Source: UBA1181 sp045226255 (lineage in GTDB: Bacteria; Bacteroidota; Bacteroidia; Bacteroidales; Paludibacteraceae). Taken from it: a DNA stretch of 64,000 nt. A program made the translations under genes and the position numbers. This document shows, one piece after another, positions 17,444 through 29,200 of this stretch. Within the stretch, counting starts at the first letter, position 1; each line of letters starts with the position of its first letter. Location: positions 1 to 64,000 of the forward strand of contig JBGVCG010000014.1 in the NCBI GenBank assembly GCA_045226255.1, read 5' to 3'. Under the pieces are notes generated by a model. The model was not told where the DNA came from, searched no databases, and was given only the letters and a program-made list of their open reading frames with translations.

Positions 17444-20400
17444 TTATTTATTTTTTTTATATAGCGTAATAGTTAAAAAATTAAAAGTTTCTTTAGTACT
17501 TAATTTAATATTTTCAATACCATCCAAATTCAAGTCTGGATATTTATTTTTATTTTTACAATATTTTAGATATTCTATCAAGCTATCTAACTGATTATTT
17601 GCTTGTTTATAGAGATTATCCCCCACATCTCCTCCAGCAATCGCAAGATTTACAAGAATTTCAAAATCATTAGCATTCGGAGTTAAATACTTAATCGGAA
17701 TATTCACTTCTATGTGATCAGATGACGTATTATTTCTTTTTTGGTTTTCATATTCTATTAAAAATGCAAAAACACCATCCAATCTAACTTCTTTTTTACC
17801 ATTATTTGCACATTCTGTTTTCGCCCAATCAACGACAGATTCTATAGCATAATATGCGTTCTTTTTCTCCGTTTTTTTTGCATTTCCCTCTATATCACAC
17901 AATAAATTAATTGCAGATTGTGTATAATATTTAAACAATTTAGGCCTTTGACAAATTACGTCCGCAATTTTCGCAAACATATGACCTTCGGTGAAAGCCA
18001 AACACTGATTTGCGGGGCCACCATACATCTTAGCATCATTGATATTATTGGAGCCTAATGTTTTTAGCAATCCCTTCCATATCTCTTCAAGGCCCTTTGT
18101 ATCATGAGTTATACATATGTCATTATCTATTTGCCTTAACACATTACCATCTCCCGAGCTTAGCACATCGATTCCATATGAAACAACAAATAAAGGTATG
18201 CTTTTTTCAAACAATAATGCATTTGACACCACTTTTGCTGTTTTACTTGCAGCACTACTCAAATATTCCAACGTGCTCATATAGGCTATATCTTGCGAAA
18301 GAATAACTGCATTTACTATCTCTCTTGTAAATGCATCTTTTTCATATGAAGTATAAAATTTACCATTCTTATATACAATAGTATCCGAAGCACTCGATGA
18401 TTTTTTATCAATTTTTATATAAACATTATCCACATACTTGTTTATTGCATTTATGAACCATTGATCATCGATTTTGACCTCATCTGGAAGCATATTTTCG
18501 CTAATGTTAGAGTGTGCGAAACAATCTCCAAATCTATGGAAAAGGAATTGCTTATTATCCTCTGCCCCCCCCTTGAATATTTTGTTCGTTAAAGGATCAA
18601 TATAATTGGGGTTTTCTTTTAACTTATGAAGAGCATACAATGTTGCCGCAAGTTCAACGCCATGGTATCCACCAGTAAGAGCATGATCTCGTTGTTGAAG
18701 ATAGGGTTTTAACCAAGTTGTATTCTCATAATAGACAATGCCATTAGGACCTAAATATGTATCAGGATCTTCCGCCCATTGTCCATACTTCTTTGCCGTT
18801 TCATAATCAAGACCTAATAATAGGCCTAAATATGTAAACAAATAATAGTGCCCATCAGTAGTCCACTGAGAATCCTCCGCATCCTCCAAGAAAGGAAGTG
18901 TATACGATGGATGGTTGTCCATAACAGTCCATTGCCATACCTTGGTCTCTGTTCCCTGGTTATAATCCATGAGATTCTTGGTTGTATTCTTATTAACACC
19001 GAAATCAAACGTGTGTTCCAAATCGAAGATACCATGCCCTAACTCGTGGGCTATCGTCCAGGCATCCGTATCTGTCCCATACGTTGTTGCACTGCTAAAC
19101 ACATAGCCTACATTCTTATTCCTTGGCATGTCTCCTTTTACATTTTTGTCCTTTGCGCTTGGGCAAATGAAGATGTAGGCATCTTTACTATCCTTAACCT
19201 CCGGATGCTCTTCGGTATATGCTTGTGTAAGCTCCTTCATCTCTTTACTCTCCAAACTTAGAAGACTTGTCTCAGAGACATCCAAACCATCGTCAAGGAA
19301 ACTTAATTTTTTATCTTTATCAAATTGATCCTCCAACTTTATAGTAAAATACTTGCCTAGTGGATTATAAATGGCATTCAGTCTTCCCGAAATTATATCT
19401 TTTTTAATCGAGTTGGAATCTCTTCTGACAGGCACCAAATGAAGTGTGATCTCTTCCCTTTTCATTGATTGTATGAATGCTCTGCCAAGTATATTAAGCG
19501 AGCCTTTGCTCTTATCCATTGCGATTAGGTTCAAATGCTCGGTTTCTTTGCCAGCAAAGATTGTGAACTCACATTCGTTTGTTGCGCTCCATTTAAGATT
19601 CTCTATTTTCACGGCATCCTCTTCCGCTTGGATATAAATGGAAACACTATCTAGATTAATATCAACATCACCTTTCGTGAATTTAGCGACCAATTTAGTC
19701 GACATGCCTGCCTCAAGGGCAATCCACTGACCGGGAACTTCATAATAACTACTAATTTGTAGACCATTGAACGGTGACATGCCTTCGTCAATCACAGGAT
19801 TACCATACACCTTGGCGGCAAATGTTATTTTGCCATTCTCACCCACTTTGTCCTCATCGGCAATATTACCCACTTCTTCTTTCTCGACGATTGTGCCTAT
19901 TGCATTACCAGGAACAGAGACTTTTTTACCCTCCACTTTTATTGCCACTTGCGAACTTTCTGATTTTGAATCAGCTATCTTCTTCTGGAGATTTGTTTTT
20001 GTGCCCGCATTTTGTTTATTGACAACACCATTGATGTTCAATGTCAACGGCGAACTTCCTGTTGTACTCTCAATGTGGCCCTTAGTCATCTCTTTAGAAC
20101 TATTGACCTTGATATTCTCAAACTTAACTCTGATTCCTGTCAGATCCGACAGAATTGGCAAAAGTGCAATACCCTGTCCAGAGAAAGAACCATCGTTGTT
20201 GCGAGTAATGCTTGTCACCTTCACACTCTTACCACACGCATCAATGATATCCCCTTCCTTTAGTTCCCCAATATTATCGTTAAGCTTAATGGCAGGAATA
20301 TTACTCTTACAATCGTTGTTCGCTTTATACTGCATATTGAAATCCTTTTCCTTAGGCTCTGTATATGCGGTATCCGGGCAGTCCGTTATACCCTCAATCC

Positions 20401-21538
20401 TTGCCACGTAATTCACTCCTGGCGTGATGTTTTTTGAAATCACCCAACTGGATTCGTTTTGAGCGAATGTCTGAGTTGTCCATTCAATGACAGAATCTTG
20501 TCCTTTTACATTATAACCAACTCGATAGCCGCAGTACTTTTCAGGGTCAGTTTTCCATGATATAGTCACAGCGTCAGTTACTTCCACATTTAAATCAGGA
20601 GCTTTTATATTAGATTTTTTCTCCTGTTTCACAATCTCTTGCGACCACGGATCGCAATTACGGTATCGAAGGGTAAACGGCTCGCTCCAACCTCCATTCT
20701 TATAGTAGTCTGAAGTGGTGTATTTACCATCTGGGTTTGTCCCATCTTTATAAATCTGGACCCTCCACAAATAGGTGTGATTCTTTTGTAACCTACCTGT
20801 TGTGTTGATAAACGAATAGAAAGGGACGTTGGTCTCATCTATGAATATTGGGACTTGCGTTTCGACAAGCGAATTCAACCGAGACTTTCTTTGCCTTGTT
20901 GAATAATCGGATTCCGCATCAAAAAGATCGTCAGGCATCTCATAGATGGCTATTCTGAACTTTCTGCTTGGATCTGGCACGGCTGCCATGGATTCAGCCC
21001 ATGAAAAATTGATTACACCTCCGATAGTAGGGGAAATACAGTCGTTGTCATTAGGATAAATGCACATAGGAGGTTCGCTTTTGCTCAAATAGGCTAACAG
21101 ATAAGCCGGCTCACTAACCGCAATATTAGGATTTGTAGCGTCAAAAGCTTGAAAAATGAATTCGTAGGCTCCCTCTTCGTAACAGAATTCTTCATTCGAT
21201 TGATTACCCACATAATTCAGTAAAGGAGTGATATCCACAATTGTTGGCACACCACTTGCCACAGTGAATTTAACTCCAGTAACCTTTTCGTTAATTAAAT
21301 AAGAATTACCATGTTTCATCTTTATGTCCAGGCAAAACGTGTAATTAGCATGGTTCACATCCCTACTTAGAGCAAACACATTGAATCTCTTACTTGCCGC
21401 ATAGTCCAAAAGGCAATTACTGTACGGAGGTAAAATCTGTGGATTCAATACTACAGGATAAACAACAGCAGCTGAAAGCTTCATACTAATAAGAAGCATC
21501 GCAAAAAGTAGTTGAACCTTGAGAAAACGAGTTTTCAT
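17444..21538 (-). CDS. TANFOR-like secreted protein with zinc-metallopeptidase motif
   Basis: 1,364 residues. Signal peptide about 1-23. The N-terminal segment (about 24-240) with YPVVLNPQILPPYSNCLLDY and NYTFCLDIKM matches what I recall of proteins annotated as TANFOR-domain in Bacteroidales. An FN3-like domain with VTISWKTDPEKYCGYRVGYN lies at about 320-400. At about residue 827 stands HELGHGIFDLEH, followed by KNLMDYN, the arrangement of a zinc peptidase with a Met-turn-like segment. The C-terminal 450 residues look mostly alpha-helical and include FLFHRFGDCFAHSN, a motif I have seen in C-terminal domains of some Bacteroidota toxin-like proteins. It may be a surface protease or an effector; both are inference. 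It lies 22 bases downstream of the barrel gene. Confidence 0.8.
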   Translation of the reverse strand: MKTRFLKVQLLFAMLLISMKLSAAVVYPVVLNPQILPPYSNCLLDYAASKRFNVFALSRDVNHANYTFCLDIKMKHGNSYLINEKVTGVKFTVASGVPTIVDITPLLNYVGNQSNEEFCYEEGAYEFIFQAFDATNPNIAVSEPAYLLAYLSKSEPPMCIYPNDNDCISPTIGGVINFSWAESMAAVPDPSRKFRIAIYEMPDDLFDAESDYSTRQRKSRLNSLVETQVPIFIDETNVPFYSFINTTGRLQKNHTYLWRVQIYKDGTNPDGKYTTSDYYKNGGWSEPFTLRYRNCDPWSQEIVKQEKKSNIKAPDLNVEVTDAVTISWKTDPEKYCGYRVGYNVKGQDSVIEWTTQTFAQNESSWVISKNITPGVNYVARIEGITDCPDTAYTEPKEKDFNMQYKANNDCKSNIPAIKLNDNIGELKEGDIIDACGKSVKVTSITRNNDGSFSGQGIALLPILSDLTGIRVKFENIKVNSSKEMTKGHIESTTGSSPLTLNINGVVNKQNAGTKTNLQKKIADSKSESSQVAIKVEGKKVSVPGNAIGTIVEKEEVGNIADEDKVGENGKITFAAKVYGNPVIDEGMSPFNGLQISSYYEVPGQWIALEAGMSTKLVAKFTKGDVDINLDSVSIYIQAEEDAVKIENLKWSATNECEFTIFAGKETEHLNLIAMDKSKGSLNILGRAFIQSMKREEITLHLVPVRRDSNSIKKDIISGRLNAIYNPLGKYFTIKLEDQFDKDKKLSFLDDGLDVSETSLLSLESKEMKELTQAYTEEHPEVKDSKDAYIFICPSAKDKNVKGDMPRNKNVGYVFSSATTYGTDTDAWTIAHELGHGIFDLEHTFDFGVNKNTTKNLMDYNQGTETKVWQWTVMDNHPSYTLPFLEDAEDSQWTTDGHYYLFTYLGLLLGLDYETAKKYGQWAEDPDTYLGPNGIVYYENTTWLKPYLQQRDHALTGGYHGVELAATLYALHKLKENPNYIDPLTNKIFKGGAEDNKQFLFHRFGDCFAHSNISENMLPDEVKIDDQWFINAINKYVDNVYIKIDKKSSSASDTIVYKNGKFYTSYEKDAFTREIVNAVILSQDIAYMSTLEYLSSAASKTAKVVSNALLFEKSIPLFVVSYGIDVLSSGDGNVLRQIDNDICITHDTKGLEEIWKGLLKTLGSNNINDAKMYGGPANQCLAFTEGHMFAKIADVICQRPKLFKYYTQSAINLLCDIEGNAKKTEKKNAYYAIESVVDWAKTECANNGKKEVRLDGVFAFLIEYENQKRNNTSSDHIEVNIPIKYLTPNANDFEILVNLAIAGGDVGDNLYKQANNQLDSLIEYLKYCKNKNKYPDLNLDGIENIKLSTKETFNFLTITLYKKNK

Positions 21539-21560
21539 ATATTTTGTATGATATTATCAA

Positions 21561-23258
21561 TTAAAAAGTTATGCCATATCTAATAGTTGCCAAGAATTCA
21601 TAATTCCTCGTCGTCTCTGTCTTTAGACGATTGGTCAAGCCCGCCGACGCCGAGAAAGTGTGACGGCCGTATTTCTCCTTGATGCCATGGAGCAAATAGG
21701 AAGCGGAAAGGGACGAGTTCAGCAACGAATTTGTTTTTTTGTCATTGAGAATATTCTCGTTGAAGGCAAAGGATAGTCCTGTCGTAAGATGCTTATCAAA
21801 GAACTGCTTCGAACAGGAAATACCAGGGCCGTAGTATAAAGACTTGTAGAGAGCCGCTTTGGCATGATTAATGGAAAAGAAAGTCGCAAACGAGAAGTCT
21901 TTGGGCACGAGGGACTGACCATAAGAGAGCGAAGCGGAAACGATATCACTAATCGATTCCTTCACGTCATCGTTTTTCGAGTCGCTTGCCTGGTATGAGG
22001 CCATCACGTTGATATTATGTCTTAGAGTAGTATCCTTACCAAAGCTATATGAAGCCATCGCATTCAACGACTGGTTAATTTGATAAAAGTTCAAGCTGTC
22101 CAAATCATCCACATAATATGGATAGGCAGTCTTCCTGTAACGTGTATAGGTGGAGAAATTCGAGTACGACACGGATGTCGTGAACCCCTTTGAGGAGAAA
22201 GAAACATTGGCGGAACCCACAATTCGTCGGGTATCGTCTGCCTTAAGATCATTCAGGTTATTCCTTTCAAGACCAAACTTTCCCGACATTGATAATTTCC
22301 CCTCAATCAACTTTAAATATGGGGCAAGAGTAAACGTCTCAACATCATTGGTGAAGTAATACCCGCCAAGGGTTTGATAATCCGGAGCGATTCGCTCATA
22401 GCAGAACGACAAGCCCCATATCGCACCCTCATAACCAATCGATGCGTTAAGCGCATCTACAAACCGATCGTTACCCTTCCTTCCAAATACTCTGTCAATG
22501 AAGTTAGCAGACTCTATTTGTTCTCCATTGAAAGCACGGAGTTCCGAGTTATACAGAGAAAGGGCATACTCTCCCTGGACGAAGAAGTATTTCAGGAATC
22601 TTTGACGGAGATATGCAGATATGGCCATGTTTTTTTGTGGATGCAAATCAGCCTCCTCTGGTATCGGCATTTCCAATGATTCCTTATCATCTTTTGCAGA
22701 GAATAAAATTACATTCGCGTCAGTACCCTTATTGCGATAGCCCACCTTAAATCCGCATCCCATACGTTTGTAAGCCACATCGTAAATGTTGTTTTCATCA
22801 GGATTATACTCTATGGCTTTTTTAAAACGTCCATACATCGCACTAACATTCCAATGGCCCGGTGTAAGCTCGACACCCACACCTCGCGCATCATGACCAG
22901 CCAACGTATACTGAGAAAAGTGCATGTTAGTCGTTCCCAAATATAGTTTTGCCCACTTGTACTTTGGGGCGAACTGAAAACGATTGAACGGTTGTGTATA
23001 AGTTTTACTTGTATTGGAAACCGCGAAGGAGAACGGAGCGTCTATTACCCCCAAGATATTGAAGTTAAGATTTCCCGACAAAGTATACATGTAAGGATCT
23101 CTATGAATTAAACTATCGCTACCCGAGTAAAAAATGTTATTGAAGCTCAGTCCGCCTGAGACCTTCAAACCTTTCTTCACATCAAACTGCTCCAAGTCCT
23201 GAGCCATCGAAAAGAGGGCTCCCTGAACCATTAACAGTAATAAAAATATCTTTTTCAC
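21561..23258 (-). CDS. Outer-membrane beta-barrel protein
   Basis: 565 residues. Signal peptide MKKIFLLLLMVQGALFSMA, mature from QDLEQ. The mature chain is a series of amphipathic strands (GLKVSGGLSFNNIFYSG, WNVSAMYGRFKKAIEY, TASVSYS-like patterns) ending ...NYEFLATIRYGITF, with the terminal Phe typical of outer-membrane barrels. It is longer than PorP/SprF proteins (about 300 residues) but sits in the position those occupy, directly 33 bases downstream of a giant T9SS-type adhesin gene, so it may anchor or help export the giant protein. That role is inference. No TonB box or plug domain is visible, so it is not a SusC-type receptor. Confidence 0.82.
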   Translation of the reverse strand: MKKIFLLLLMVQGALFSMAQDLEQFDVKKGLKVSGGLSFNNIFYSGSDSLIHRDPYMYTLSGNLNFNILGVIDAPFSFAVSNTSKTYTQPFNRFQFAPKYKWAKLYLGTTNMHFSQYTLAGHDARGVGVELTPGHWNVSAMYGRFKKAIEYNPDENNIYDVAYKRMGCGFKVGYRNKGTDANVILFSAKDDKESLEMPIPEEADLHPQKNMAISAYLRQRFLKYFFVQGEYALSLYNSELRAFNGEQIESANFIDRVFGRKGNDRFVDALNASIGYEGAIWGLSFCYERIAPDYQTLGGYYFTNDVETFTLAPYLKLIEGKLSMSGKFGLERNNLNDLKADDTRRIVGSANVSFSSKGFTTSVSYSNFSTYTRYRKTAYPYYVDDLDSLNFYQINQSLNAMASYSFGKDTTLRHNINVMASYQASDSKNDDVKESISDIVSASLSYGQSLVPKDFSFATFFSINHAKAALYKSLYYGPGISCSKQFFDKHLTTGLSFAFNENILNDKKTNSLLNSSLSASYLLHGIKEKYGRHTFSASAGLTNRLKTETTRNYEFLATIRYGITF

Positions 23259-23291
23259 AACTTCTACAATTATCTATTCATTCAGTTACGT

Positions 23292-26200
23292 TCATCTATC
23301 ACTTGGGGATACCAGTACGACTACACTGGCAGCATCTGTTGCAGTACGAACACGCACAATGGCCGTCTCGGTAAGCTGGAGATTGAACTTGCATATGTAG
23401 TTCGAGTCTGACATCTCCCATTTATCCGAATTCGCCGTAATAGGCGGAACGGAAACAGTTGATGCGGTTCCATTCAAACCATACACATCACAATTGACAT
23501 CTTTTTTCGACTTCAATGTGACAAAAATCGTACATTCCTCTCCTACGTTAGCCGGATTTGGAGATGCGATCAACTCCAAGATATCCTTTGTGTTCAAATT
23601 AGCAAAGTGTTGATTGTCACTCTCCACATTGTTGGGTTTCCTGCCATTCTCACCATTATATTCAACGGTTATATCGCAACCTCCAACATATAGTGTGTGA
23701 GTGAATGGATACGAGAACAATACGCCATCCGATTCCTGAATTAGGGAATCTGTCACCAAACGAATAAACTTCATTCGTTCGATTGATTCCTTTGAGAAAA
23801 GCTCAGTGGTGAATGCTTCAAGAACCATCTCCTTGGTACAGATTGATTTCAACTTCTCCGTTTGAGACGCTATATTTTGTTTTATCACCTCTTTTTCCTC
23901 ACTATTAGCAGAATTGAGTGACTTTTCCAGTTCCTCGACCACTTGCTCCAAACGTTTGTATTCCCTGTCATATTCTTTTTCCGGAAGTATACATGAGACA
24001 ACTTCATCCGGAATACCCCAAAGAGGACCATAATAGGTCTTGCCATTGTTCCACTCAACCGAATCTCCCGGCATCAATCCATATCGGAAATAATCAGGGT
24101 CAATAACTTCATAGGAGACACCTTGTGGTAAGTCCTCAGCCTTTATTGTGAAGGAGACGCTGTCATAAGCGAAACCTCCAGTTGACGAAATATCCACAAA
24201 AGCCACGATATCATCGAGACTATGCCAATTCGTCACCATACAATCGACATTGACATTTGACATCTTTTCAGTGTTTGGCGGAATCAATCCACTCTTCTTA
24301 ACACATCCGTTCGCATCTTTGACAGAGATGGAATGTGAGGTGCCCGAAACGACCTTCTTGAATGTTTCATCATCAAAGTCAGTTAAATCGTCCAATGCGT
24401 AAAGATATGGAGCCGTACCGCCAGAGACCGATTCCACATATACTCTAGAGAACTCCTCTCCAGGACAAACAGGAGAGGCTGCCGCTCTAATTTCAATAGG
24501 AGAAGAGACCCCGAAATTGTAATCAACATTTTTCTTACATCCCTCTTTGTCAACAATCACCAAGGTATGGGCGCCTCCTGGCAAACTGCGCAAGCGCAAC
24601 TTGTCATTAACAGTCGACTCAAATGAAGATGGATCACTAATCTGCGCATATGCTTTTGTGACCGTATCATACAAATCAATATTCCTAAATAAAGATGCAT
24701 CGGAAAAATCATCTAGGTACATTTGATATGGAGGGTATGAGCCATAAACTTTGATTTCCAATTCGCCCGTAGCGGCATCTGGACAAGACCTTACTGAATC
24801 AAGTTTTACCGCCACATAAGGGATATACGACAATGATGTATCACCTGCGATATCCACAGTGGAGTATCCAGAACATCCATCCGCATATGCGAACACACCA
24901 ACCCTACCGGTAGGAAGGCCACTGATGATGTCATTACCCTCTTCATCAGTTTGGAAATCCTTTATCTCTAAGAAATCACCTTTCTTTGCAAGACGTATCT
25001 TGTAAGTATGAGGTTTTTTGGATATTTCAGGACCAAGATTAACCTTGATGGAGTGATTCTTTGGTTGAGCGCACTTATCAAAAGCCTCTTCTCCGACGAC
25101 CTTAATGTTGGCATCAACAATCATATTCTTACCTACTGTATCGACACAGCCTTTTTTATCCATCACCATAACGTTAATCTTGCCTACAGGAAGGATATCG
25201 GACGTATAAACATAGCTGTCTCCTTCCTTAACAAGCATGGTATCAGGTTCGAAGTCTTGCCCTACTGTCACACTTCCCTGATTTCCACTCAAGTCTTTGT
25301 GGTCATTATCATCAGGATCACCCCACTCATGCGAGTCTACGACAATGAACTGATAAGGAGCCCATCCGCCTGATGCCTTTAGCTTCACACGTCTCTTATC
25401 GGCATCACATGCGTCAATTGCATGTTCCATCTCGACAAGGAGAGGATTCTCCGGATTCTTAATCTCAAAACTTTGTTCAAAATAGCATCCCTTGGAATCT
25501 TTGACTTCAATCCTATAAATACCAGGATACATGGCAGTGTAACCCAGCCAACTCTGAGGATACTGGAATTTGGTATATAATGAATCATGCAGGGACAATG
25601 AATTCATCGGGAATCCTAAGTCAACAGCGTCCTGTAGGGCATCATTGAAGAATTGGTCTTGTGTTTTTCCATACATGTACACATCAGGATCAAGCGAAAC
25701 AAGAGAAAATCCAATCGAATCTATGTCACCAAATTTGCCAAGATAACCCTTATCAGTTCTATTATTTTCAAACACGTCTCTAGCGTAATTAACCGACTTG
25801 TTTTCATCAACAAAATGTATGTCCTCGCCATTTCGAATAGGGACAATGTCCAACTCTCCCGATGCTTTGCCATAGCAGGTTGCATCCGCCACACAATTTT
25901 TAAAGACAATCGGTTCCGGAGCTTTGATTTGATGACTGGCGATCACCTCGTCCGAACAACCATCCACAGTAGAATGATATGAGAAGGTATAAATGCCCGA
26001 TCCTAAATTGTCAACAATGAATGTTTCCGGACTCGGAGAAACGTTCTTTCTCGCAATGGCCGGACCACCTCTCATAGAGAATTCTGACAACTCATGACCG
26101 CCCGAAATCATAACCTCTATAAAACCATCTTTCGAGTAACTACATCTCAGATCTGTGGTGCTATTTTCAGAGATAGAGATTGAGTAACTAGGGATAGCGT

Positions 26201-29200
26201 CAAGTTCAAACTTTTCTGCAATCTTGCTTCCACATTTATTCTCCACATACAGAGTGAAAGATTTATCCTTCAGATTATTGATGCGGAACTTAGCTGCCGC
26301 ATCAATCACCTCAAATGGTAATAATACGTTGGCTTCTTCTCCCTCGTAGGACATATAAGCAATCGATTCAATCCATCCTTCCACACCAAAGGATAGCTCA
26401 CCATTCGGATTATTGATACAGGTGGAAGGAGTAATCTTCACATCAATGAATTCAGGTTGAGGCTTGACGGTCAAAGCTAATTGATAGAATGTATCAACTC
26501 GACCTGTCGTCACCACTCTATCAAAGTCAAACACACCTGAGATTGAATTCTCCAGAACGATATCAAAACCATGCTTTTGATAAGCGGTCACACCAAAGCA
26601 AATCGAGTCGCTGAGCTTTACAACCACAGGAGAAAGGTACTCGTAAGCACCCATGCATGTCTTGTCTGGTCTGTTCTCACCTCTTTGGTCTACTTCTATG
26701 CCAAAATTTTTCAGACGAATGCTTTTCCCATTCTCTATCGTATCAGCTCTCAGCGCCACAACAGGAGTAAATCCTCCTCTGTCTGTAAGAAGGAATTTCC
26801 CTTCTGCCTTATAGAATAACAAATCCATTTGCTCCACAGAAAGCAAACGTTCATCCGCGTCTTGAGGAAGTTCACCCTTCGTCAAACCAACAATATTATC
26901 GGGCAATATTTCAGAAACTTCGGATGGTAAAGAATCATATCCCAAAATATTGCCAACAAAAGTGAAGACATGATCTGAATCCGCAAATGTACCACCTACT
27001 AATCCTTTGATGCCTAACAGCGTGTTATGGTACATAACCAATGAGTCCGCCTTTATCCAATCCCCACCTTGTTCGTTGTCAACAAACGTATTATTCACCA
27101 ACTTCACAATACTACTTTGAATTATAGGTTCATCTTCCCCTTGAGAAATTGAATTTGAGAAGGTAGATGAAGTGATGGTAACATCCGAAGTGTTACATTG
27201 GACAATTGGGAGACTTAGATTTTCATCGAAGATGGAGTTCGTGACAGACACCTTACCACTTGACATAATCCATAATGGAGCACCTGTGTGGTGTACAAAA
27301 CTTGAGTTTTTGATAGTTGTATTGCTGATAGAACCGGAAGAGACAGCATGTACATTCGAGTCAAATTTCACATTATCCAATTCCAGCGAAGAAAGCATAA
27401 GAGTGACATTTACGGCCGCATCACAATTGTTCAATCTCGAATGACTAACAACGATGCTTGATTGAGGTGCAAGATCAGTGCATATACCATTTCTTGAATG
27501 GGCAATATTAACACCATCAAATATAACCTTTCCCACATTCTTGTCAATATAGAACACATAAGTTGTGTTATCATCCGTTATTCCTCTGGAGTCATTATCC
27601 AAGATATCTCCGGAGAAGATGGTAAGATTATTATCCGGATCCGAAACATCTCCATCTTTTGCATCGGTTGGATAACCACCAATGATGGAGACATCACTTC
27701 TAACATAGAAGAATCCTGACGCAACATTTTCATTTTTTTGAAGGTTGAGATCCAATGTCGGATAATATGTTCCAGCCGCAACATGGAAAGTAGATGCTGT
27801 TGGTGCGTATGGCAAATAAGCGGCAAAGACCTCCGCACTCATTGCATTCTCCCAAGACGAGCCATCCCCAGAGCCATTTGTTTTCACGTAATAATCTGTC
27901 AGTGTCGAATCTAGAGGCAAAACTGTAAAGGATTCAACACGCATCTTTTGACAACCATCTACCACGGCAAAGATGGTATCACGAACAGTTCCAATGATAA
28001 ATGGATCATATTTATCTCCAAAAATTTCCGAATAAACACCTATAAGCACTGTATCCTCTATAACTTCGGGGACAAGTTCACAAAGGCAATATGGATCGCT
28101 AAGTTCTGATGAATACTTATCGTCCTTTGCATTAGACTCAGCATTATAAATAGCGATAGCGACCAAACATGAAGCTTCTTCTAATGATTCAGGAACTTCT
28201 ATTGAGAACTTCCCATCAACGACGTTCGATGTTGACGCAATATATTTTAGAGCCGACTGATGTTCGTTATATGTAGCAAACAATTCAACAGATACCCCAT
28301 CCTTGATCTTATCCAATCCACTTACAATTTCACCATTTACAACATATTTATCATCCCCCACTATCACTGAGGTTATAATTGGCCTCTTTATGATGCTCTC
28401 AATAGCCAGTTTCTTGTTGCCATAAAAAACATTTTGAGAAATAATCGAAGAAGCGTTACCTACCGTGATATCGCTTTCCTCATTTCCTCCGATATGATTC
28501 TTACTAACGTTCAAGAAGTCCTTTCTGCTTCCACCCATAACCTCTATTCCATATCCTCCATTAGGAGATAATGATCCATCTCTCCTTACACCGATATAGT
28601 TCTTTTCTATTATAGATTGCGTAGTAGGTATTGTCAAATTTGATATCTGAATACCAGAAGAGTTGTTCCCTGATATAAGATTACCTACTGCAATAAAGGT
28701 ATCAGCACTTACGTATGCACCTACTCCATTCGCAAGCGCATCACTCTCATCCTTTGTTAATCCAATAATGTTATCATATAGTTCAATCTTGTTCAAGGTG
28801 CCATATGATTTAACACCATACTCCGAATTACCAGAAATGACTGAATTTTCAATTTTTAAATTCTCACCTGCCACTTCAATGCCTCGTTTACAATTGCTAA
28901 AGTGAGAGTTAGAAACAATAACATCAGAAGAATGAACAGCATATAAGCAATAACCTCCTTGTTCTCCTTTTATTATAACATTATCCAAGCTAACCTTAGG
29001 CGCATATGACACAACGCCATCATCACAACCCACTATTGTAACCTCTCTAAGAGATAAAGTTATGTCCTCTAAAGGATTCTGCCTCTTCGTATCGACCAAC
29101 AGACCATAAGATGCTGCACCATCGGACGATGAGATTTTTCCTCCTTCAAATAGCATGCTATCATTTAGCATTACCTTTATTCCTTGGGAAACAATATCAA

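Noticed and set aside
19767..20411. Rightward open frame of 214 codons opposite the TANFOR-like gene
   Set aside because: Antisense to a clear exported protein, low-complexity Ser/Leu/Pro content, no start signal.
21561..23258. SusC/TonB-dependent receptor
   Set aside because: Too short (565 residues), no plug domain or TonB box, and no SusD neighbour.
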